Source of the DNA: Trueperaceae bacterium
GTDB lineage: Bacteria; Deinococcota; Deinococci; Deinococcales; Trueperaceae
NCBI GenBank assembly: GCA_003567075.1
Contig: PXAU01000180.1
Coordinates: 1-21,549, forward strand
DNA: 21,549 nt
Reading direction: 5' to 3'
Shown here in pieces: positions 6,556 through 13,883 of the stretch. The stretch's first letter is position 1. The number at the start of each line of letters is the position of its first letter. A program made the translations under genes and the position numbers. The notes below the pieces were generated by a model that worked only from the letters and a program-made list of their open reading frames with translations, was not told the DNA's origin and did not search any database.

Positions 6556-7617
6556 ATGGTTGCTACGACGTTCCGTAGCCACGTCATGGTCGTGGTTCTG
6601 TCGCTGGTCTTCGTCTTCGCCGGTGCGGCGCAGGCGCAGGCGCCCGATTGCGGCGGCGTCACCCGGCCGATCGTGTTCGCCGAGATCGACTGGGACAGCG
6701 TCCAGGTCATCAACGGGGTCGCGCGCACGATCCTCGAGCTGGGCTTCGGTTGCGCCACCGACGCGGTCCCGGGCACGAACCTGCCGCTCGTGCAGGGCGT
6801 CATCCGCGGCGACATCGACGTCATCATGGAGGTCTGGATCGACAACGTCGCCGACATCTGGAACCCCGCCGTCGAGGCCGGCAGCGTGGAGCAACTCGGG
6901 GTCATGTTCGACGACGCGACCCAAGGCTGGTACGTCCCGCGCTACCTGGTCGAGGGCGACGCCGAGCGCGGCATCGAGCCGCTGGCACCGGACCTGCGCA
7001 GCGTCGAGGACCTGCCGCGCTACGCCGAACTCTTCCGCGACCCTGAGCAGCCCGACCGCGGCCGCTTCCACAACTGCATCATCGGCTGGCAGTGCGAGCT
7101 CATCAACACGCTCAAGCTGCACGTCTACGGCCTCACCGAGCACTACACCGACTTCAAGCCCGGCACCGGCACCGCGCTCGCCTCCAGCATGGAAGGCGCC
7201 TACCTGCGCGGCGAGCCCTGGTTCGGCTACTACTGGGAACCCACCTGGGTGCTCGGCAAGCTCGACATGCTGCGGCTCGAGGAACCGGCCTACAGCGACG
7301 CCTGCTGGGAGCACATGATCGCCATGATCGAGGCGGAGACGCCCGAACGCGCCGAGATCGCCTGCGCCTACCCCGCATCGACCACCTTGGTCGGCCTGGG
7401 TGCACGCTTCAAGGACGAGGCCGCGCCCGAGATCAAGGCCTTCCTGAGCGCCATGGCGATGCCCTCGGCCGAGGTCAACGAGCTGCTCGCGTTCATGCAG
7501 GACACCGGCGCCAGCGCGATGACCACCGCCACGCACTTCCTCGAAGCGCGGCCCGAGCTCTGGTCGACCTGGCTCGACGAGGAGACCACGGCGCGGGTGC
7601 AAGCGGCCCTGGACTGA
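6556..7617 (+). CDS. Betaine/quaternary-amine ABC transporter substrate-binding protein, copy 2
   Basis: This 353-residue protein is a close paralogue of the gene before it and has the same OpuAC-type fold and presumed role as an external quaternary-amine receptor. The signal peptide runs to about AQA at residue 27, and the mature protein begins near PDCGG. Shared blocks include RPIVFAEIDWDS, GVIRGDIDVIMEVW, GWYVPRYLVEG, FKPGTGTAL and YYWEPTWVLG. All six cysteines of copy 1 are kept. I chose ATG 6556 because GGAAGG lies 9 nt upstream; ATG 6547 is directly against that site. The permease starts 9 nt after the stop. A 72-nt block is nearly identical to copy 1 at DNA level, so the pair is either recent or homogenised. 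It may bind a different ligand or have a different affinity. Confidence 0.92.
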   Translation: MVATTFRSHVMVVVLSLVFVFAGAAQAQAPDCGGVTRPIVFAEIDWDSVQVINGVARTILELGFGCATDAVPGTNLPLVQGVIRGDIDVIMEVWIDNVADIWNPAVEAGSVEQLGVMFDDATQGWYVPRYLVEGDAERGIEPLAPDLRSVEDLPRYAELFRDPEQPDRGRFHNCIIGWQCELINTLKLHVYGLTEHYTDFKPGTGTALASSMEGAYLRGEPWFGYYWEPTWVLGKLDMLRLEEPAYSDACWEHMIAMIEAETPERAEIACAYPASTTLVGLGARFKDEAAPEIKAFLSAMAMPSAEVNELLAFMQDTGASAMTTATHFLEARPELWSTWLDEETTARVQAALD

Positions 7618-7626
7618 TCGAACCCC

Positions 7627-8508
7627 GTGGGCACCTTCCTGACCCAGCCGTTCCCGGAGTCCTGGCGCATCCCGCTTCGCACGTGGACGAACGACGGCGT
7701 CGCCTGGCTGGTCACGAACTATGGCGACGTGTTCCGGAGCATCACGGACGCCGTGCTGCTCATGCTGGTGCGGGTGGAGCGCGGGCTGGCCGGCCTGCCC
7801 TGGTGGTTGGTCGTCCTGCTGGTGGCGCTGCTCGTATGGCACGCCAGCGGGCGCCGCGTCTGGCCTGCGGTGACGCTGGCGGGCCTCATGGTCATCGTCG
7901 GCGCCTTCGGCCTGTGGCCGCAGCTGATGACGACGCTCGCGATCATGCTGATCGCCACCATCTTCACCATCGTCATCGGCATCCCCATCGGCATCGCCAT
8001 GTCGCGCAGCGACCGCCTCAAGAGCTTCTTGCGGCCGCTGCTCGACGGCATGCAGACCATGCCGAGCTTCGTGTACCTGGTACCGGTGGTCATGTTCTTC
8101 GGTCTCGGGAACGTCGCCGCCATCATCGCCACCTTCGTCTACGCCGTGCCGCCGATCATCCGCCTCACCGACCTCGGCCTGCGCCTGGTCGACGCCGAGG
8201 TGGTGGAGGCCGCCAGCGCCTTCGGTGCCTCGGAGCGCCAGACGCTCACCCTGGTACGGTTGCCGTTGGCGCTGCCGACGATCATGGCCGGCGTGAACCA
8301 GACGATCATGATGGCGCTCGCGATGGTGGTGCTGGCGTCGATGATCGGCGCCCGCGGGCTGGGCCAGGAGGTGCTGCGCGGGTTGCAGCGGGGCGATGTC
8401 GGTCTGGGTCTCGAGGCAGGCCTCGCCATCGTGTTCCTGGCGATCGTGATGGACCGGACCACCGCCGGTTACAGCCGTCGCTGGGACCCGACCGTGCGGG
8501 AGCGTTGA
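7627..8508 (+). CDS. ProW-like permease of the first betaine-type ABC transporter
   Basis: This 293-residue inner-membrane protein would form the transport channel for the two binding proteins upstream. Likely membrane segments lie at about residues 58-73, 78-97, 102-125, 147-177, 220-241 and 262-279. The ATPase-contacting EAA loop is clear at 194-218 (EAASAFGASERQTLTLVRLP), and the HDL-type signatures MQTMPSFVYLVPVVMFF and VPPIIRLTDLGLR are typical of ProW/OpuAB. The start is GTG 7627, 9 nt after the binding protein. The ATPase start codon lies one base after the stop. Family certain; the substrate depends on the receptors. Confidence 0.92.
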   Translation: MGTFLTQPFPESWRIPLRTWTNDGVAWLVTNYGDVFRSITDAVLLMLVRVERGLAGLPWWLVVLLVALLVWHASGRRVWPAVTLAGLMVIVGAFGLWPQLMTTLAIMLIATIFTIVIGIPIGIAMSRSDRLKSFLRPLLDGMQTMPSFVYLVPVVMFFGLGNVAAIIATFVYAVPPIIRLTDLGLRLVDAEVVEAASAFGASERQTLTLVRLPLALPTIMAGVNQTIMMALAMVVLASMIGARGLGQEVLRGLQRGDVGLGLEAGLAIVFLAIVMDRTTAGYSRRWDPTVRER

Positions 8509-8509
8509 G

Positions 8510-9574
8510 GTGACGCTGGCAGGCGGCGCAACCCACATCGAGATCGAGGGACTGTCGAAGGTGTTCGGGCCCGACCCGACGTCGGCGCTGCCCCTCCTCG
8601 AGGATGGCGTCTCGAAGGACGACATCCTGGCACGCACCGGGCACACCGTCGGGCTCTACGATATCGACATCGCCGTCGAGCGCGGCGAGACGTTCGTGGT
8701 GATGGGCCTCTCCGGCAGCGGCAAGTCGACGCTTGTGCGCTGCATCAACCGGCTCATCGAGCCCACGGCGGGCACGCTGCAGCTCGATGGCACCGATATC
8801 CTCGCGCTGAACGCGCGGGCGCTGCGCGACCTGCGGCGCCACACGATGAGCATGGTGTTCCAACGCTTCGGTTTGCTGCCCCACCGCACCGTGCTCGCGA
8901 ACGTCGCCTTCGGCCTGCGGGTGCAGGGGGTGCCGAAGGCCGAGCGGCTGGAGCGGGCTGGCGCCTGGATCGAGCGGGTGGGGCTCTCGGGCTACGAGCA
9001 GGCGCTGCCGCGCGAGCTCTCGGGCGGGATGCAGCAGCGCGTGGGGCTGGCGCGGGCGCTGTGCACCGATCCCGAGGTGCTGCTGATGGACGAGGCCTTC
9101 AGCGCGCTCGACCCGCTCATCCGGCGCGAGATGCAGGCCGAGTTGTTGCGGCTCCAGCAGGAGCTGAGCAAGACGATCGTCTTCATCACCCACGACTTGG
9201 ACGAGGCCCTCAGGCTCGGCGACCGGGTCGCCATCCTCAAGGACGGCGTCATGGTGCAGGTCGGGGCGCCCTTCGAGATCGTCACCCGCCCGGCCGACGA
9301 CTACGTGCGCTCCTTCGTCGAGGACGTCGACCGCTCGCGCGTCCTCAAGGTGCGCCACGTGATGCGTCCAATCGAACCCGGCGACGCCGAACTCGCATCC
9401 GACGCCCCCACGCTGCAGGCCTCGACGGCGCTGCACGAAGCGCTGGCACAGGTGGCGGGTGCCCCGGGCTGGGTACGGGTCGTCAATAGCGACGGGCGCG
9501 CCGTCGGCCGCTTGGACGCGCGCTCTACCTTGGACGCGCTGGCGCGCGCCAAGGCCAACACCACGAGCGCGTGA
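8510..9574 (+). CDS. ProV-like ATPase of the first betaine-type ABC transporter, short C-terminus
   Basis: This 354-residue protein would power import through the neighbouring permease. Motifs in order are Walker A GLSGSGKST (66-74), Q-loop Gln118 in MVFQRFGLLPH, signature LSGGMQQ (170-176), Walker B LLMDEAF with Asp194/Glu195, and H-loop His228. The N-terminal TSALPLLEDGVSKDDIL segment is typical of ProV/OpuAA. After about residue 275 only some 80 residues remain, with one weak CBS-like stretch (LQASTALHEALAQVAGAPG), whereas the second system's ATPase is 410 residues long. GTG 8510 follows the permease stop by one base. It ends convergently with gfh1. If CBS pairs act as ionic-strength sensors here, as shown for OpuA, this transporter may be less osmotically gated. 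Confidence 0.93.
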   Translation: MTLAGGATHIEIEGLSKVFGPDPTSALPLLEDGVSKDDILARTGHTVGLYDIDIAVERGETFVVMGLSGSGKSTLVRCINRLIEPTAGTLQLDGTDILALNARALRDLRRHTMSMVFQRFGLLPHRTVLANVAFGLRVQGVPKAERLERAGAWIERVGLSGYEQALPRELSGGMQQRVGLARALCTDPEVLLMDEAFSALDPLIRREMQAELLRLQQELSKTIVFITHDLDEALRLGDRVAILKDGVMVQVGAPFEIVTRPADDYVRSFVEDVDRSRVLKVRHVMRPIEPGDAELASDAPTLQASTALHEALAQVAGAPGWVRVVNSDGRAVGRLDARSTLDALARAKANTTSA

Positions 9575-9581
9575 CGCGACG

Positions 9582-9599
9582 AGCGGCCAGCCCGCTGGC
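9582..9599. terminator. Compact inverted repeat between convergent ATPase and gfh1
   Basis: GCCAGC (9586-9591) and GCTGGC (9594-9599) are perfect complements; an alternative stem pairs AGCGG (9582-9586) with CCGCT (9592-9596). It fills the 25-bp gap between two convergent genes, the expected place for a two-way terminator, but there is no T-run on either side. Confidence 0.4.
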
Positions 9600-10073
9600 T
9601 CAGCTGATCGCTACCACCTTGTAGCGGCGCTGTTTGTCACCCATGGTGACGGTCACCTCGTCGCCCACGTGGCGGCCGATCAAGGCGCGCCCCAAGGGCG
9701 ACTCGTCGGATACCTTGGGCACGTCCCCCTCGAGCACCCCGGCCTCGACCGGTGCCACCACCTGCACCCGCATCTCGCGCTTCGCCGCGACGTCGCTGAG
9801 AGAAACGATGTTGCCGAGGTCAACCCTGTTGGGGTCGTTCTCGCCGATGATCTCGGCTCGGTCGAGCTGCATCTCCAGGTCGTCGATGCGGTTCTCGATG
9901 CGGGCCTTCTCGCGCTTGGCGTCCTCGAGCCCGGAGTCGTCGTAGTCGTCGCTCGTGCCGGTGAGGTCCTGCAGGATCTTGGTGGCCTCCTCGAGGCGCT
10001 TGTACTCCTGCTGCAAGGTCGCCTTCAGGCGCTCGAACCCCTCTTGCGTGAGACGCACGGTGCTGCGGACCAC
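9600..10073 (-). CDS. gfh1: Gre-factor homologue Gfh1, transcription elongation inhibitor
   Basis: This 157-residue protein has the GreA architecture: an N-terminal coiled coil (residues about 1-76) that enters the RNA polymerase secondary channel and a C-terminal FKBP-like domain (VGDEVTVTMGDKQRRYKVVAI). GreA proteins carry DLKEN-type residues at the tip that promote transcript cleavage. Here the tip reads SDDYDDSGLE, the multi-aspartate tip of Thermus Gfh1, which inhibits RNA polymerase rather than stimulating cleavage. Length matches Gfh1 (about 156 residues). The start is GTG 10071-10073 with AAGGAG 8 nt upstream; longer in-frame starts run through the leader stem-loop and are rejected. 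It is transcribed alone from a TATACT promoter. Gfh1 over GreA is inferred from the tip motif; a canonical GreA would be expected elsewhere in the genome. Confidence 0.85.
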   Translation of the reverse strand: MVRSTVRLTQEGFERLKATLQQEYKRLEEATKILQDLTGTSDDYDDSGLEDAKREKARIENRIDDLEMQLDRAEIIGENDPNRVDLGNIVSLSDVAAKREMRVQVVAPVEAGVLEGDVPKVSDESPLGRALIGRHVGDEVTVTMGDKQRRYKVVAIS

Positions 10074-10102
10074 GATGATCACTCCTTCTGGGACGGTCGT
10101 GA

Positions 10103-10131
10103 AGCGGCTTGCCCTTGCGAGGGCAAGCCGC
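10103..10131 (-). promoter_or_regulatory. Strong 11-12 bp stem-loop in the gfh1 leader
   Basis: GCGGCTTGCCC (10104-10114) pairs perfectly with GGGCAAGCCGC (10121-10131), and the T/A at 10115/10120 can extend the stem to 12 bp over a 4-nt loop. It lies between the proposed gfh1 transcription start and its ribosome site. On the plus strand a moderately T-rich stretch follows it (10137-10148), so it could also stop antisense read-through from the ABC operon. Confidence 0.6.
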
Positions 10132-10153
10132 CTGCGGTCTTCGTTGTCCTGCG

Positions 10154-10172
10154 AGTATACCCCACACTGGGG
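10154..10172 (-). promoter_or_regulatory. gfh1 promoter with an operator-like palindrome against the -10
   Basis: The minus strand reads TATACT at 10159-10154, a strong -10 box. Directly upstream lies the palindrome CCCCACACTGGGG (10160-10172), covering the spacer. No good -35 hexamer is found 16-18 bp away, so an activator or unusual recognition may be involved. Transcription would start near 10147, giving a leader of about 75 nt. Confidence 0.5.
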
Positions 10173-10181
10173 CGTGCGCAT

Positions 10182-10217
10182 TGTGCCCGACGCCACTCGA
10201 TGGTGGCGTCGGGCACA
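10182..10217 (-). terminator. 15-bp perfect stem-loop downstream of the ProX gene
   Basis: TGTGCCCGACGCCAC (10182-10196) and GTGGCGTCGGGCACA (10203-10217) are perfect complements around a 6-nt loop. It stands about 115 nt past the proX stop and just before the gfh1 promoter, so it most likely ends the proV-proW-proX transcript. It lacks a T-run, which suggests a non-canonical GC-rich terminator or a 3'-end protecting structure. Confidence 0.65.
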
Positions 10218-10330
10218 CTATCGGACCGCCTGACGCTCGGCGGCACTGGCGCTCGCGGACGTGGCGAAACGCCGCTCGAGCGCCCTAGAGCGTGTTGATC
10301 TCGAACCTCAGCTCAGCGCAATCGCGTGGG

Positions 10331-11368
10331 TCAGTACGCCGCCGCAGCGCGGGCGGCGTCGAGCCATGCGTCGACGTGCGCGCGGTTGGTCTCGATCCAC
10401 TCGGCGGCCATGCGGGCGACGTCCTCGTCGCTGTCCTCACCGTCGACGACCATCCGGGTGGTCATCTCGGAGATGTCGAGCACCGAGATCTCCACCAGCT
10501 CGAGGATCGTCGCGGCGGCCGGGTTCGCCTCGAGGAACGCGTTGTTCGCGACCGAGCGGATGTCGTTGGGGATGAAGCCCGGGATCAAGGGGTCGGAGAC
10601 GGCGCCCTCGATGCCCTCGAGCACCATGAACTCTTCCATGCCTTCCTGGGCCTCGTTCGGGATGATCTCCGGCACGTTGATCCAGACCGAGTCCTCGCCC
10701 GGCACCATCTGGAAGACGGTGAAGTTCGGGGTCCAGGTGTAGTAGAAGACCGGGTCGCCACCGCGGTACGCAGCGAGCGCGTCGGCGAAGGAGGCACTGT
10801 AATCGGCCTTGATGTCGTTCACGTGATCGCGCAGGTCGTACGCGTCGAGGTGGTGCTCGATGACCACTTCGCAGCCCCAGCCCGGCGGGCAGGCGACCAG
10901 GTCGGCCCGGCCGTCACCGCTGCGGTCGAAGGCGGCCTTGACCTCGGGGCGCTTGAAGTCCTCGAGCGAGGTGATACCGAACTCCTCGGCGGCGCTCTTC
11001 GTGACCAGGTAGCCTTCGAGACCGCCGGCCTCGGCGATCACGCCGATCAGGCTGGCGGTGTCGAAGAAGCCGGCCGGGAGCTGCGGATCGTGCAGCGGGA
11101 ACCAGCCCGAGGTCCAGAAGTCGACGTCACCCAGGGCGACGGACTGGTAGAAGATCGGGTTCGTGAGCGGGACCGTGTCCTGGATCTCGTACCCGAGTTC
11201 CTCGAGGATCTGGTTGACGATCTCGGCGACGGGCCGGGCGTCCTGCCAGGTGGCGACGGCAGGGTTCAGCGTGACGCCTTCGCCGGGCGTGGTGTGGCCA
11301 CTGGCGTGCGCCAGGCCGGCGACGGCCAGCGTGCTTGCAAGGACGAACGTGATGATGCGTGTGCGCAT
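10331..11368 (-). CDS. proX: Glycine betaine/proline betaine-binding protein ProX
   Basis: This 345-residue exported protein is the external receptor of the second compatible-solute importer. A signal peptide (MRTRIITFVLASTLAVAGLAHA) ends at about residue 22. The three tryptophans that form the betaine cage in E. coli ProX have clear counterparts: Trp89 in SGWFPLHDP, Trp164 in PGWGCE and Trp212 in YYTWTP. Cys160 and Cys166 (CPPGWGC) match the conserved disulphide. Glycine betaine or a close relative is therefore a well-supported ligand. I chose ATG 11368, which has AGGGA 7 nt upstream and opens directly into the signal peptide; a longer in-frame start at 11446 is unlikely. It lies 174 nt after the permease and has its own likely promoter. 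Confidence 0.95.
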   Translation of the reverse strand: MRTRIITFVLASTLAVAGLAHASGHTTPGEGVTLNPAVATWQDARPVAEIVNQILEELGYEIQDTVPLTNPIFYQSVALGDVDFWTSGWFPLHDPQLPAGFFDTASLIGVIAEAGGLEGYLVTKSAAEEFGITSLEDFKRPEVKAAFDRSGDGRADLVACPPGWGCEVVIEHHLDAYDLRDHVNDIKADYSASFADALAAYRGGDPVFYYTWTPNFTVFQMVPGEDSVWINVPEIIPNEAQEGMEEFMVLEGIEGAVSDPLIPGFIPNDIRSVANNAFLEANPAAATILELVEISVLDISEMTTRMVVDGEDSDEDVARMAAEWIETNRAHVDAWLDAARAAAAY

Positions 11369-11439
11369 ACGTGTTCCCTTCGAATGGACGGACATCGGCG
11401 TACGGTGCGATGCTGCCGCGGCGCGGCTTGAGTCGAATC

Positions 11440-11458
11440 CGCGCATGTTCCATGCGCG
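11440..11458 (-). promoter_or_regulatory. Stem-loop at the 5' end of the proX transcript
   Basis: CGCGCATG (11440-11447) and CATGCGCG (11451-11458) pair perfectly over a 3-nt loop. The proposed start of transcription is about 11460, so the hairpin would form the very first bases of the mRNA. Such 5'-terminal stems can slow decay; an operator is the alternative reading. Confidence 0.5.
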
Positions 11459-11466
11459 TATCGGCC

Positions 11467-11495
11467 ATCATACCAGAGCTTCCGGGCCGGCGCAA
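11467..11495 (-). promoter_or_regulatory. sigma70-type promoter for proX
   Basis: On the minus strand TTGCGC (11495-11490) and TATGAT (11472-11467) are separated by 17 bp. This is the best -35/-10 pair in the window. It allows the binding protein to be made in excess over the permease and ATPase, as is common for ABC importers. Confidence 0.55.
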
Positions 11496-11542
11496 ACCGA
11501 GCCTGGCTACAGACAGCGCACTGCTTACGTCCAGGACGCGGT

Positions 11543-12408
11543 TCAGGCGCCGTTCGAGGAGCGCTCCTCACCCAACGCCTGGGTGAGGCGGTCGAGCACG
11601 ATCGCCAGCAGCACGATCGCGACCCCACCGATGCCGGCGAGGCCGATCCGCAGCGCGTTCAGGCCCTCGACCACCGGGCGCCCCAAGCCTCCGGCGCCGA
11701 TCAGCGCTGCGATCACGACCATCGAGAGCGCCAGCATGATGGTCTGGTTGATGCCGGCCATGACCGTCGGCAGCGCCAAGGGCAGGCGCACCTTGACCAG
11801 GATCTCGCGCTCGGAGGAGCCGAAGGCCTCGGCCGCCTCGATGACGTCGGCCGGGACCTGCCGCAGGCCGAGGTCGGTGAGCCGGATCAGCGGCGGCAGC
11901 GCGAAGATGATCGTCGCGATCACGCCCGCCACCGTCCCGATCGAGAACAGCATCACCACCGGCACCAGGTAGACGAAGGCCGGCGTGGTCTGCATCACGT
12001 CGAGCACGGGCCGAAGCGCGCCGCGGAAGCGGTCGCTGCGGGCCGCCAGGATGCCCAGGGGAACGCCCAGGATCACGCACACCAGCACCGACGCCAACAC
12101 CATCGAGAGGGTGGTCATGGTGAGACCCCACAACCCGATCATCCCGATCACCGTGAACGCCGCCATGGTGAACACGGCGATGCGCCAGCCAGCCACGCGA
12201 TACGCGATCAAGCCGATGATGACGATGAACGCGAGCGGCGGCAGCCACTGCAAGAAGGCGTCGACGTTCGCCAGGATGACCTCGATCGGCACCTTCATGG
12301 CCTGGAAGGTGGGGCGGTAGTTGAGGGTGAGCCAGTTGATGAAGTTCGCGAACCACTGGTCGAGCGGGATGCGGATCGGGTCGAACAGGGCGTCGGTCAG
12401 CAACGCGT

Positions 12409-12412
<4 letters not shown>
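11543..12412 (-). CDS. proW: Glycine betaine ABC transporter permease ProW
   Basis: This 289-residue inner-membrane protein is the channel of the second importer. Likely membrane segments lie at about 57-72, 76-96, 99-124, 145-176, 215-240 and 255-275. The EAA loop is at 192-216 (EAAEAFGSSEREILVKVRLP), and MQTTPAFVYLVPVVMLF plus ALPPLIRLTDLGLR are ProW hallmarks. Its ATG shares the four bases ATGA (12409-12412) with the ProV stop, so the two are translationally coupled. It resembles the plus-strand permease at 7627-8508 closely, which marks the two systems as paralogues. The N-terminal tail (about 55 residues before the first segment) is as expected for OpuAB/ProW. Confidence 0.94.
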
Positions 12413-13641
<1,229 letters not shown>

Positions 13642-13872
13642 GATGGCACCTGATCTTCCTCGTCGAGTCGGCTCTCGTGACGACCACCATCACGGCGCCG
13701 GCTTCACAACCGTCCGACCTTATCACGATGCGACACTGCCAACAAGAACCTCTTCGCGAATAACACATATCGTCCTGCACGATTCGAGTGATCGTATGCC
13801 GGCGCACGGTTTCATTTCTCTTTGGAACGACCCTCAGATGTGCCCTCTCAGCCACCGTTCAGGCCGTCCCGG
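13642..13872. promoter_or_regulatory. AT-richer divergent control region between proV and the transglycosylase
   Basis: Composition falls clearly in AT content terms compared with the genes: about 13715-13835 is the most AT-rich stretch of the window. It contains the palindrome TTCGCGAA (13753-13760) and three spaced ATCGT/ACGAT elements (13769-13773, 13779-13783, 13791-13795) that form overlapping inverted repeats. It probably carries the proV promoter and regulator sites, but I could not fix a convincing -35/-10 pair. Confidence 0.4.
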
Positions 13873-13878
13873 TAGGCT
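13873..13878 (+). promoter_or_regulatory. Candidate -10 box for leaderless transglycosylase mRNA
   Basis: TAGGCT (TANNNT type) ends 5 nt before the ATG at 13884, and no clear ribosome site is present. The same hexamer occurs in front of the ABC ATPase gene at 16433-16438. Confidence 0.35.
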
Positions 13879-13883
13879 GCGGC

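Noticed and set aside
6466..8646. Long minus-strand open frame (726 codons) opposite the second binding protein and permease
   Set aside because: Histidine-, Asp- and Gly-rich shadow translation typical of antisense to high-GC genes; both plus-strand genes are well supported.
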